NCBI RefSeq assembly: GCF_002879855.1
Contig: NZ_PNYB01000010.1
Location: 62,001-126,000 of the forward strand
Source: Trinickia soli
Lineage (GTDB): Bacteria; Pseudomonadota; Gammaproteobacteria; Burkholderiales; Burkholderiaceae
Length of the DNA: 64,000 bases
Direction of reading: 5' to 3'
Shown piece by piece: positions 36,167 through 44,548 of this stretch (positions within the stretch are counted from its first letter, which is position 1; every line of letters begins with the position of its first letter). The translations under genes were made by a program, and so were the position numbers. The notes under the pieces are model-generated. The model searched no databases and was not told the origin of the DNA. It saw only the letters and a list, made by a program, of their open reading frames with translations.

Positions 36167-37154
36167 AATTGCGTCTGCTGTCGGCGGTGACACCGTTCAC
36201 CACGGACCAAATCAGGGTCATCGGATTTGAAAAGGAATGACGAAAAAGCCTGCGGCGACGTTGGTGGCGGGCGCACAGGCGAATATCTGGAGGCGAAAAC
36301 GTTCTTTGTTTTCTTTCTCGTCAGCGGCGTTGGTGGCGAACTTCGTGTGAACGCTGCTTTGAGAACCCGCGATGGTGAAGCCGTCTCGACCCGACCTCTT
36401 CGGCCAGACATCAACATTCTCGCGGAGACGCTTGACTGCTTCCCGGGCGCTGTCGTGGTCCCGATTGGCAGTATCGTGAAGCACGCCTGAGCGCAGAAAC
36501 TATTGGAAACAGTAAGCGTAACTGCCGACATGAGAAACGAGAAGGGCGCATCTGGAGGGCGACCGGCCGAGAGCATCGCCGGGAAAGATTTCAGAGCAGC
36601 AATCGCCGCTGTGACACGGGAGGCGCTGGAAATGCTGGCAAGGGAATGGCCGGCTGAGTATCCGGCCGGGGCGGTGGAGCGGCTAATACCGGGCGAAAGC
36701 CTGTTTAGGAGCAGAAGCGGAAGACTAACGTGGCAGCCAGAGAGGTTCGTGGTACGGGGCGCCCCTGGCTGCATGAGGAGCAGTTTGGCACCAAAATTCC
36801 GGTGATGAGGAGAGGGTGATTCCGAGTTGCAAACTCGGTGTTCCGAGTGCATCCACTAAAAGCGTTTTCGCCTTGTGCCACGCGGGTTGGCGAGGAGGTC
36901 TCCCTCCCTCGCAAAACGCTTCTAACCCCTGTCTGAGAAACGTTTCTGCTTCTCAAGGACACCGGGCTCGGCTGGCCAGCCGGCGCTTAAAAAATCAGAG
37001 CATTGCAGCGGGCGGCGGAAGGGCGATTTACCCCGCCTATGTCCCAGATGACGGCGCTGCGGGGTGGGACGTCCTTCCGGCGAACGCCCTGACGGCAAAT
37101 CGACTCGGCGCCTGCAAACAAAGGGAGCGGGATTTTGAATCCGGCGTCCCCGAT

Positions 37155-37249
37155 GATTAGTTCCGTTTACGTCCCGTCGCGGAAGGCTTCGCGGCTACCG
37201 ACACCCCCGTAAAAGAAACTTTTTCGGGGTGGCGTAAAAGAAACTAATC
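37155..37249. repeat. Transposon-end-like inverted and direct repeats
   Basis: GATTAGTTCCGTTTACG (37155-37171) is inverted as CGTAAAAGAAACTAATC (37233-37249), 15 of 17 positions pairing. CGTAAAAGAAACT also occurs as a direct repeat (37209-37221 and 37233-37245), and CCCCG/CGGGG flank the first copy. Such multi-site ends are typical of mobile elements; I cannot name the element. Confidence 0.6.
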
Positions 37250-37542
37250 CATGCCAGCAAACGTCGCCGACGTGACGACATCTCTTACTCCACCGCCACC
37301 GACTTCGCCAGATTCTACGTTCCGCCTTCATCTGACTGAAAAGCGTCACGAACGCGTCCTGGAAGTCTTCGAAGACCACGGCGACAATTTATTTTAACTA
37401 TCAACATATCATCTCAATACATTTTTCAACTTTTTGGTCGATGCATCATAAGCTTCGAGGCCATCTACAGTCGCGGCACGAGCCCGACAGACTTAATTGT
37501 TTCCCATCACCTATCGCCCCTTTAGCCAACGCGGGTTTCGCG

Positions 37543-37564
37543 TATATCGCAAAAAAACGATATA
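37543..37564. promoter_or_regulatory. Candidate ArsR-type operator
   Basis: TATATCG - CAAAAAAA - CGATATA is a perfect 7-bp inverted repeat with an 8-base spacer, 74 bases upstream of the ArsR-family start. Confidence 0.6.
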
Positions 37565-37637
37565 AACTTCTCCTACTGGCGATACCCGCATCGGATCTAC
37601 ACGTACCGTGTGATGGCGGGCCGCCCGAACGTTTGCA

Positions 37638-37940
37638 ATGACGATAGATATCGATGCCATTCACAAGGCGCTCGCCAATCCTGTGCGACGCGAGATTCTC
37701 GCGTGGCTCAAGGAGCCGGACGCCTACTTTCCCGAGCAAGAGGTGCCGCTTGAATGCGGCGTCTGCGTCGGGCAGATCAACGCGCGCTGCGGTTTGTCGC
37801 AGTCGACGGTGTCGGCCCATCTTTCCACGCTGCAAAGCGCGGGGCTCGTGACGGTGAAGCGCATCGGTCAGTGGAGCTTTTTCAAGCGAAACGAAGCCGT
37901 CATTCAAGCGTTTCTCGCATCGCTGCGCGACGACTTGTGA
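37638..37940 (+). CDS. ArsR-family winged-helix regulator
   Basis: 100 residues, winged helix: IHKALANPVRREILAWLKEP (residues 8-27) and recognition helix CGLSQSTVSAHLSTLQSAGLV. It contains ECGVC and RCG cysteines (positions about 40, 43 and 51) that might sense redox or electrophiles, but no classic ELCVCDL metal site. It sits 97 bases before an old-yellow-enzyme gene on the same strand and is the likely regulator of that unit and itself. Confidence 0.9.
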   Translation: MTIDIDAIHKALANPVRREILAWLKEPDAYFPEQEVPLECGVCVGQINARCGLSQSTVSAHLSTLQSAGLVTVKRIGQWSFFKRNEAVIQAFLASLRDDL

Positions 37941-38037
37941 GGCTGTCGCCTGCTCGCTCGTCCGCCCAGCGGTGAACTCCATCGTTACTTGCATCGCGAC
38001 GCGCCTCGGCGTGTCGCGCCCATGAGGAAAACCTGCC

Positions 38038-39096
38038 ATGCCTACTTTGTTCGATCCGCTCGTCGTCGGCGACCTGACCTTGCCCAACCGCATCATCATG
38101 GCTCCGCTCACGCGCCAGCGCGCGGGCGACGAGCGTGTGCCGAACGCATTGATGGCGGACTATTACGCCGAGCGCGCATCGGCGGGCCTGATTTTGAGCG
38201 AGGCGACGTCGGTTACGCCGCAAGGCCTCGGCTATGCGGCCACGCCAGGCATCTGGTCCGACGAACAAGTTGCAGGATGGAAAATCGTGACCGACGCCGT
38301 GCATGCCGCCGGCGGCCGTATCTTCCTGCAGCTCTGGCATGTCGGACGCGTGTCCGATCCGATCTTCCTGAACGGCGAATTGCCCGTCGCCCCCAGCGCA
38401 ATCGCGCCGGCCGGCCACGTGAGTCTCGTGCGCCCGCAGCGCCCGTACGTCACGCCGCGCGCACTCGAACTGCACGAGATCGCCGGGATCGTCGCGGCGT
38501 TCCGCAAGGGCGCCGAAAACGCGAAGGCAGCAGGCTTCGACGGCGTGGAAGTCCACGGCGCAAATGGTTATCTGCTCGACCAGTTCCTGCAAGACAGCAC
38601 GAACCGGCGCACCGACGCCTACGGCGGCCCGATCGAGAACCGCGCACGGCTCTTGCTCGAAGTCGTGGACGAATGCATTGCGGTATGGGGCGCAGCACGT
38701 GTCGGCGTTCACCTGGCGCCGCGCGGCGATGCGCACACGATGGGCGATTCGAATCCCGCCGATACGTTCGGCTACGTCGCGCGCGAACTCGGGAAGCGGC
38801 ACATCGCGTTCATCTGCGCACGCGAGTCGCTCGGCGAGAACCGCCTCGGCCCTCAACTGAAGCGCGCGTTCGGCGGCGTCTATATTTCGAACGAAAAGTT
38901 CACAAAAGAATCGGCGCAGCAGACGCTCGATGCGGGCGAAGCGGATGCGGTCGCCTGGGGCCAGTTGTTCATCGCGAATCCGGACTTGCCGACGCGCTTC
39001 AAGCTCGATGCGCCGTTGAACAAGCCGAATCCCGAAACGTATTACTCCACGGGCGCAGCCGGCTACACCGACTACCCCGCCCTTGAAACAGTCTGA
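38038..39096 (+). CDS. Alkene reductase, old yellow enzyme family (NemA-like)
   Basis: 352-residue FMN/NADPH oxidoreductase that reduces activated C=C bonds and nitro-compounds. TIM-barrel markers: NRIIMAPLTRQRA (residues 18-30), QLWHVGRVS, GVEVHGANGYLLDQFLQDSTN (in pieces EVHGANGYL and FLQDSTNRRTDAYGG), and the C-terminal AVAWGQLFIANPDL phosphate site. GAGG lies 10 bases before ATG. First enzyme of an ArsR-OYE-SDR unit, probably a detoxification response to electrophiles. Confidence 0.93.
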   Translation: MPTLFDPLVVGDLTLPNRIIMAPLTRQRAGDERVPNALMADYYAERASAGLILSEATSVTPQGLGYAATPGIWSDEQVAGWKIVTDAVHAAGGRIFLQLWHVGRVSDPIFLNGELPVAPSAIAPAGHVSLVRPQRPYVTPRALELHEIAGIVAAFRKGAENAKAAGFDGVEVHGANGYLLDQFLQDSTNRRTDAYGGPIENRARLLLEVVDECIAVWGAARVGVHLAPRGDAHTMGDSNPADTFGYVARELGKRHIAFICARESLGENRLGPQLKRAFGGVYISNEKFTKESAQQTLDAGEADAVAWGQLFIANPDLPTRFKLDAPLNKPNPETYYSTGAAGYTDYPALETV

Positions 39097-39110
39097 GCGG
39101 AGACCGTGTT

Positions 39111-39866
39111 ATGACGACATCGAACCTCACCACCAAAGCGATCGTCACAGGGCATACGCGCGGTCTGGGCGCCGCGATCGTCGACGCACTGCGCTCGCGC
39201 GGCATCGACGTACTTGGCGTGGCGCGCTCGCGCCGGACACCTGCAGCCCATGCCGAACCGTCGCCGGCAAGGTTCGAAGAAGTCGAGCTCGACCTGTCCG
39301 ACAGCCAGGCGCTCGCGCAATGGCTGTCGGGCGACCGTCTCGGTGCGTTCGTGCGCGGCGCCGCGCGCGCGCTGCTCATCAACAACGCGGGGACGCTGGG
39401 GCCTGTCGGTCCCGGCGCCACGCAGCCGCCGGCCGAGGTGGGCCGCGCGGTCGCGCTCAACGTAGCCGCGCCGCTTATGTTTGCGAGCGCGTTCAGCGCG
39501 GCCACGAAGGACGTGCCCGATCGGCGCATCGCGCACGTATCGAGCGGCGCTGCACGCAACCCGTACCCCGGGTGGAACATCTACTGCGCGACGAAGGCTG
39601 CATTGGATCACCATGCCCGTGCCGCCGCCCTCGATGCCGAGCATGGGCTGCGCATCGCGAGCGTCGCCCCGGGTGTCGTCGATACGGACATGCAGGCTCA
39701 GATCCGCGGCATCGACGAGGCGCGCTTCCCGTTGCGCGAGCGCTTCGAGGAGATGAAACGCACGGGGCAATTGACGTCGCCCGAGCAGGCTGCGGGCAAA
39801 TTCGTCGACTACCTGCTCTCCGACGCGTTCGGACAAACGCCGACCGCCGACATTCGGTCGCTGTAA
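39111..39866 (+). CDS. Short-chain dehydrogenase/reductase
   Basis: 251 residues, Rossmann fold. Cofactor motif VTGHTRGLGAAI (residues 13-24, TGxxxGxG), NNAGTLG (about 91-97), catalytic Ser in HVSSGAA, and YCATKAALD (Tyr-x-x-x-Lys). RSRR after the second strand suggests NADPH preference. 14 bases after the old-yellow-enzyme stop, so same transcript. Substrate unknown. Confidence 0.9.
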   Translation: MTTSNLTTKAIVTGHTRGLGAAIVDALRSRGIDVLGVARSRRTPAAHAEPSPARFEEVELDLSDSQALAQWLSGDRLGAFVRGAARALLINNAGTLGPVGPGATQPPAEVGRAVALNVAAPLMFASAFSAATKDVPDRRIAHVSSGAARNPYPGWNIYCATKAALDHHARAAALDAEHGLRIASVAPGVVDTDMQAQIRGIDEARFPLRERFEEMKRTGQLTSPEQAAGKFVDYLLSDAFGQTPTADIRSL

Positions 39867-39971
39867 TCGGCGCGGCAGCCCGGGGCCCCACGGTGCAGCC
39901 GTCGCGTATCGGCGATAATCGGCGTCATCCATTCGATACGCCGCGCGGCCCGTTTCACCCCACCCGAACCC

Positions 39972-41711
39972 ATGAGCAAACCCGGCAGTCCACGCCACCT
40001 CGACACCCTACTTCGCGAAGCGGTCGAGCTTCAGCAAAACGGCGCATCGGCCGAAGCCGAAACCGTCTACCGCGAAATACTTGCACTGCGTCCGCGCCAT
40101 TTCGATGCCCTTCAGTTGCTGGGCGCGCTCGCGCTGCAGACGGGCCGCTATGAGGAAGGCGTCACGATGCTGAAGAAAGCGCTCGAGATCGACCCGCGAC
40201 AAGCGGCGGTCCATTCGAATCTGGCCTTTGCCCTGAACGCGCTGGGGCGCCACGATGCCGCGCTGGCCGCTGCCAATCGGGCGCTCACGCTCAAGAGCGG
40301 CTTCGTCGATGCGCTGAACAATCAAGGCACGGCGCTGGCGAGGTTGCATCGGCCCGACGATGCGCTGGCCAGTTTCGATAAAGCGCTCGCCGCCCAACCG
40401 GGCTTCGCCGAAGCATGGAACAACCGCAGCTGCGTCCTGCGCGATCTCGGCCGGCCGCAGGAGGCCGTCGCCAGCTGCGATCAAGCGCTCGCACTGCGGC
40501 CAAACTATGCCGAAGCATGGAGCAACCGCGGCAATGCGCTATCCGACCTGAACCGCCCGCTCGAAGCACAGGCAAGCTACGAGCGCGCATTGGCGGCGGC
40601 ATCGGGACTCGCCGATGCCTGGAACAACCTGGGCCTCACCTACGTCGACCTCAATCGCCATGCCGATGCGCTTGCCTGCTACGAGCGCGCGCTGGCGCTG
40701 GCGCCCGATTCCCCCGAAACGCATTGGAACCGTGCGCTTTGCCTCTTGCAAACCGGCGAACTCACAGCCGGTTTCGCCGAATACGAATGGCGCTGGCAGC
40801 GCCCGCGCATCGCGCCGAGCCTTCGGCAGTTCGACGCACCGCTATGGCTTGGCGATACGCCGCTGGCAGGCAAGACGGTCCTGCTGCATGCCGAGCAAGG
40901 CCTCGGCGACACATTGCAGTTTTGCCGATACGCCGGGCTCGTCTCCGCGCAAGGCGCGCGCGTCGTGCTCGAGGTCCAACCTGAGCTCACGCGCTTGCTC
41001 TCAGGGCTCGAAGGTGTCGACGAACTCGTGACGGCCGGCGACCCTCTGCCCGCGTTCGATTGCCATAGCCCGTTGCTGAGCCTGCCGCTTGCGCTGCGCA
41101 CGACGATCGATACGATTCCGGCTCGAACGCCCTACCTCCGCGCGCAGCGGGATGCATCGGCGCGCTTTCACGCGCGGATCGAGGCAGCGCTGGCGGGATC
41201 GCCCCCCGCGGTGAAAGTGGGCCTCGTATGGGCCGGGGGTCTACGCCCGCACGTGCCCGAATTGCGCAAGAACGACGCGCGGCGATCTTTATCGTTCGAG
41301 CGCTTTGCACCGATCGTCGAGGTGCCTGGCGTGCAGTTCTTCAGCTTGCAGAAGGGCGAAAGCGCCGAGCGTCAATTGAACGCCATGCGAGAGCGGCACG
41401 AGGCAAGCCGACGTGTCATCGATTGGACCGGCGAGCTGACCGACTTCGCCGATACGGCCGCACTCGTCGACAATCTCGATCTCGTGATATCGGTCGATAC
41501 GTCGACGGCCCACCTGGCTGGCGCCATGAACAAGCCCGTTTGGATATTGAACCGGCTCGATACGTGCTGGCGCTGGATGCTCGAACGCGAAGACAGCCCC
41601 TGGTATCCGAGCGCGCGACTGTTCAGGCAACCCGCGCTCGGCGATTGGGACAGTGTGATCGAATCGGTTACGCAAGCGTTGCGCTCGCTCGTCGACGCCC
41701 GCGCAGGTTGA
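39972..41711 (+). CDS. TPR-repeat protein with C-terminal glycosyltransferase-like domain
   Basis: 579 residues. Residues about 10-270 hold seven to eight tetratricopeptide repeats (for example AEAETVYREILALRP, ALASFDKALAAQPGFAEAWN, ALACYERALALAPDSPETHWN). Residues about 290-570 resemble glycosyltransferase family 9/41-like folds (VLLHAEQGLGDTLQFCRYA, VGLVWAGG, DLVISVDTSTAHLAGAMNKPVW). This architecture occurs in proteins thought to glycosylate or assemble surface structures, but the exact role is unknown. No signal peptide, so cytoplasmic. Monocistronic. Confidence 0.88.
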   Translation: MSKPGSPRHLDTLLREAVELQQNGASAEAETVYREILALRPRHFDALQLLGALALQTGRYEEGVTMLKKALEIDPRQAAVHSNLAFALNALGRHDAALAAANRALTLKSGFVDALNNQGTALARLHRPDDALASFDKALAAQPGFAEAWNNRSCVLRDLGRPQEAVASCDQALALRPNYAEAWSNRGNALSDLNRPLEAQASYERALAAASGLADAWNNLGLTYVDLNRHADALACYERALALAPDSPETHWNRALCLLQTGELTAGFAEYEWRWQRPRIAPSLRQFDAPLWLGDTPLAGKTVLLHAEQGLGDTLQFCRYAGLVSAQGARVVLEVQPELTRLLSGLEGVDELVTAGDPLPAFDCHSPLLSLPLALRTTIDTIPARTPYLRAQRDASARFHARIEAALAGSPPAVKVGLVWAGGLRPHVPELRKNDARRSLSFERFAPIVEVPGVQFFSLQKGESAERQLNAMRERHEASRRVIDWTGELTDFADTAALVDNLDLVISVDTSTAHLAGAMNKPVWILNRLDTCWRWMLEREDSPWYPSARLFRQPALGDWDSVIESVTQALRSLVDARAG

Positions 41712-41802
41712 TTGCGGCACACGGGGCGGCGAGACGCCACGAGCGTGAGCACACCTTCGTCTACCCGGACGACGCGATGATGATCGCTTGGTGAATGTGC
41801 CG

Positions 41803-42771
41803 TTACCTCGCACTGCCGCGTGCGAATCGCTGACGATAGGCCGCCGGACTCGTCATGGCGATACGACGAAAATGGCGGCGCATCGACTCCTCCGAACCGA
41901 ACCCGGCACGCTCGGCAACCACGCCGATCGACAACCGCGGCCGCGTCTCGAGCATGTCTTTCGCCAGCGCGACACGCTCGCGTATCAGCCATTCATAGGG
42001 GCCGAGGCCCGTCGCCTCGCGAAACCGCCGTTGCAGCGTGCGCCCGCTCATCGCCGCGCGTGTCGCAAGCGATTCGATCGTATGCGCCGACGACGCATGC
42101 GCGCGCATCCAATCGATCAATCGGGCGAGCCGGCCGCCGTCGTCCTCCGGCGGCATCGGACGCGGAACGAATTGCGCCTGCCCCCCATCGCGATGCGGCG
42201 GCACGACGAGCCGCTGCGCGACGCGATTGGCCACCGCGCCGCCATGATCGCGACGCACGAGATGCAACAGCATATCGAGCCCGGCCGCAGAGCCCGCTGC
42301 CGTCACGATCGTTTCTTCATCGACATAAAGCGCATCCGACTCCACGCGCAATGACGGATACCGGGCCCTGAGCTTGTCGGCGTAGCGCCAATGCGTCGTC
42401 ACAGTCTTTCCATCCAGCACGCCGGCGGCCGCGAGCACGAACACGCCAGAGCAGATCGAACAGAGCCTCGCCCCGCGCCTCGCAGCCGCGCGCAACTTGC
42501 GTAAGAGCGGCTCCGGCGGCGTTTCGTCCGCATCGCGCCAACCGGGAATGATGATCGTATCGGCACGATCGAGCAGCTTGAGCGTATAGGGTGCGGTCAT
42601 CGTCACACCACCCGCGGCTCGGATCGGGCCACCCTCCGCCGCACAAACAGCGAAGCGATACCAATCGACGCCGAGTTCCGGGCGCGGCAACGCGAACAAT
42701 TCGACGACACAGCCGAACTCGAAAGTGCAGAGCCGATCGTACGCGACGGCCACGACAAGATGAGAGTGCAT
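41803..42771 (-). CDS. ftrA: GlxA-family transcriptional regulator FtrA
   Basis: 322 residues. N-terminal DJ-1/PfpI domain (VVAVAYDRLCTFEFGCVVELFALPRPE in pieces; nucleophile-elbow-like ICSGVFVLAAAG near residue 105) and C-terminal AraC-type double HTH (IESLATRAAMSGRTLQRRF and IGVVAERAGFGSEESMRRHF). FtrA-type regulators often neighbour rhodanese genes, and here the divergent gene 127 bases away encodes one. Confidence 0.85.
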   Translation of the reverse strand: MHSHLVVAVAYDRLCTFEFGCVVELFALPRPELGVDWYRFAVCAAEGGPIRAAGGVTMTAPYTLKLLDRADTIIIPGWRDADETPPEPLLRKLRAAARRGARLCSICSGVFVLAAAGVLDGKTVTTHWRYADKLRARYPSLRVESDALYVDEETIVTAAGSAAGLDMLLHLVRRDHGGAVANRVAQRLVVPPHRDGGQAQFVPRPMPPEDDGGRLARLIDWMRAHASSAHTIESLATRAAMSGRTLQRRFREATGLGPYEWLIRERVALAKDMLETRPRLSIGVVAERAGFGSEESMRRHFRRIAMTSPAAYRQRFARGSAR

Positions 42772-42858
42772 GGCGCGATGTTACCGGATCTTGTCGATTA
42801 CGCCACTGCCGGCAGGGGCTGGCATTCGCAATAATGCTTACACCCTTCGATTCAGCTG

Positions 42859-42882
42859 CGTTCGAAACAACGTTCGAAACAA
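42859..42882. promoter_or_regulatory. Tandem 12-bp repeat in the ftrA-rhodanese intergenic region
   Basis: CGTTCGAAACAA occurs twice in direct succession (42859-42870, 42871-42882), 17 bases before the rhodanese start. AraC-type regulators bind direct repeats, so it may be an FtrA site. Confidence 0.5.
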
Positions 42883-42898
42883 CCACAGAGAGGTATCC

Positions 42899-43366
42899 AT
42901 GACCACGTCATCGGCAGTGACCGCCGTCGCTCCGGCAGCGAGCGACGTTGCACTCGCGCATTTCGAATCGTCGCTGCGTTTCGAAACCGATTGCGCCGAC
43001 GTCCACGACGCGCTGATCGTAAAAGGCCAATCCGACTTCGTTTTGCTCGATGTCCGCAGCCCCGGCCTGTACGCCGCGGGGCACGTGCCGGGCGCAGTGA
43101 ATCTCCCGCACGGCAAGATCATTGCATCGAAGCTTGCGCACTACGCGCCCGACACCGTGTTCGTGACCTACTGCGCCGGGCCGCACTGCAACGGCGCGAC
43201 GCGTGGCGCGATCCGTCTGGCTCGCTTGGGACGCCCCGTCAAAGTGATGATCGGGGGCGTCACGGGGTGGCTCGACGAAGGTTTTGCGCTGACGACGCAG
43301 AGCGACACCGCGCCTTCGTCGAACGCTGAACTCACGCAGCAGCCAAGCCCGTCAACGCCTGCATGA
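42899..43366 (+). CDS. Rhodanese-like sulfurtransferase
   Basis: 155 residues, single rhodanese domain: FVLLDVRSPGLYAAGHVPGAVNLPHG (residues about 45-70 in pieces), active-site loop VTYCAGPHCNGAT with the catalytic Cys at the first C of CAGPHC, then GVTGWLDEGF. It would move sulfane sulfur in the cytoplasm. ATG 42899 has GAGAGG 7 bases upstream. The last 35 bases overlap the 3' end of the convergent dapA-like gene. Confidence 0.9.
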   Translation: MTTSSAVTAVAPAASDVALAHFESSLRFETDCADVHDALIVKGQSDFVLLDVRSPGLYAAGHVPGAVNLPHGKIIASKLAHYAPDTVFVTYCAGPHCNGATRGAIRLARLGRPVKVMIGGVTGWLDEGFALTTQSDTAPSSNAELTQQPSPSTPA

Positions 43367-44189
43367 GCGTGTCGCTCACGGGCGTCATCGGCGAGCGCAA
43401 CTCGTTCTTCAGCCAGCCTTGCGCTGCAAGGGCCGCCTTCACGGGCGCAGGGTTCGGCTCGGACGCCAACGCGCGCAGCAACGGCGCCAGCTCGTGATAG
43501 ATTGCGCGCCCTTGCGCAAGATCGCCCTGCGTCAACGCCTGATACATCGCCACAAAACGCTCGGGGCGAACGTGAGCCGCCGCCGAGATCGCACCCGCGC
43601 CGCCCATGCATATCGACGCGAATATCGCATCGTCGTTGCCGGCCAGCACTTTGAGCCGCCCGTCGAGAATCAACGCGAGCGTGGTATCGGGTACGCCCGC
43701 ACAATCCTTGATGGCCGCGATGCGAGGATGACCTGCGAGCGTGAGCAGCGTATCGGGTTCGAGCCGCACGCCGGTACGATACGGAATGTCATAGAGAACG
43801 ATGGGCTTGGCGCTGACATCGGCCAGCGTCGAAAAATGCTCGACGAGCCCCGCTTGCGACGGTCGGATGTAGTAAGGCGCGCATAACATCACGCCTGCGA
43901 TCGGCTCGTCGTTAAGCCGCAAGACGCGCTCGCGCAGCACTGCAGCGCGATTGCCCGCCACGCCAGCCACCACCGGCAGGCCCTCCGCGGCGCGCAAGAT
44001 CGTCGCCAGCACGGCGTCCTGCTCTTCGCCCGAAAGCGCCGCGGGCTCGCCCGTGGTCCCGAGCGCGGTGAACCCGGCCACGCCGGCATCGCGATAACGA
44101 GCGACCAGCGCGGCGAGCGCACGATGATCGACGGCGCCCAGGTTGAACGGCGTGACGAGCGGAATCCAAATACCGGAAAAAATCGACAT
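43332..44189 (-). CDS. dapA: 4-hydroxy-tetrahydrodipicolinate synthase family (DapA paralogue)
   Basis: 285-residue class I aldolase. GTTGEPAAL (44-52), Tyr133 in LYDIPYRTG, Schiff-base Lys161 in AAIKDCAG and Arg138 match DapA chemistry (pyruvate + aspartate semialdehyde). The overall length is close to DapA, but sequence context is isolated from lysine genes, so it may be one of several DapA-like lyases. GAGGTG lies 7 bases before ATG. It overlaps the rhodanese gene end-to-end. Confidence 0.85.
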   Translation of the reverse strand: MSIFSGIWIPLVTPFNLGAVDHRALAALVARYRDAGVAGFTALGTTGEPAALSGEEQDAVLATILRAAEGLPVVAGVAGNRAAVLRERVLRLNDEPIAGVMLCAPYYIRPSQAGLVEHFSTLADVSAKPIVLYDIPYRTGVRLEPDTLLTLAGHPRIAAIKDCAGVPDTTLALILDGRLKVLAGNDDAIFASICMGGAGAISAAAHVRPERFVAMYQALTQGDLAQGRAIYHELAPLLRALASEPNPAPVKAALAAQGWLKNELRSPMTPVSDTLMQALTGLAAA

Positions 44190-44548
44190 TGCTTCACCTC
44201 AAATGAGACCGAAGGAATCCGAGGGAAGGCGCCGGGCAGGCTGGATGAAGCAGAGAGGAGGTGGCTGTCCCGTCGCGCGTCCGACGGCACAACGCACCGG
44301 TCAGACGTGCGATTGTTTTTTCGATTTGGAAACGGCGAGCGCCGCTGCGTCACCCAGCGAAGAACGCGGGGCGGACGTGACGGCAACCAACGAGAAATAA
44401 ACGGGGCGCGTTTCCATTCGCCGCAGTGTACAGGCCCTCGCGCGCAAAGCCAATCCTTTCGGTGACGATTTCCTGACTTCCCCTTGACTTCCGCCAGCGG
44501 CGACGTACTATACGCAGCGCGCATACTCTCAACCGACCGAGGCCGCCA
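44190..44548. other. Intergenic region between divergent dapA and pyrB
   Basis: 359 bases with the pyrB promoter (44484-44511) and the dapA leader. No additional gene or repeat is supported. Confidence 0.55.
44484..44511 (+). promoter_or_regulatory. Sigma-70-like promoter of pyrB
   Basis: TTGACT (44484-44489), 16-base spacer, TACTAT (44506-44511), 37 bases before the pyrB start. No uridine-tract attenuator is obvious. Confidence 0.6.

Larger units (their letters stand above)
36167..37637. other. Largely unexplained island flank
   Basis: About 1.5 kb with no gene I can support. Overlapping candidate frames on opposite strands at 36218-36490 and a plus-strand frame at 36503-36805 (100 residues) lack recognisable domains. 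Structures seen: a hairpin CCGAGTT-GCA-AACTCGG at 36822-36838, AGCGTTTT/AAAACGCT arms about 36857-36925, and the repeat cluster at 37155-37249. The segment 37380-37560 is A/T-rich. It looks like remnants of mobile DNA. Confidence 0.5.

Noticed and set aside
36163-36852. 229-codon minus-strand frame and overlapping plus frames in the island flank
   Set aside because: Frames conflict, none shows a domain, good start or consistent codon use, so none is called.
37167-37379. 70-codon minus-strand frame over the repeat cluster
   Set aside because: It translates the repeats themselves and lacks any recognisable feature.
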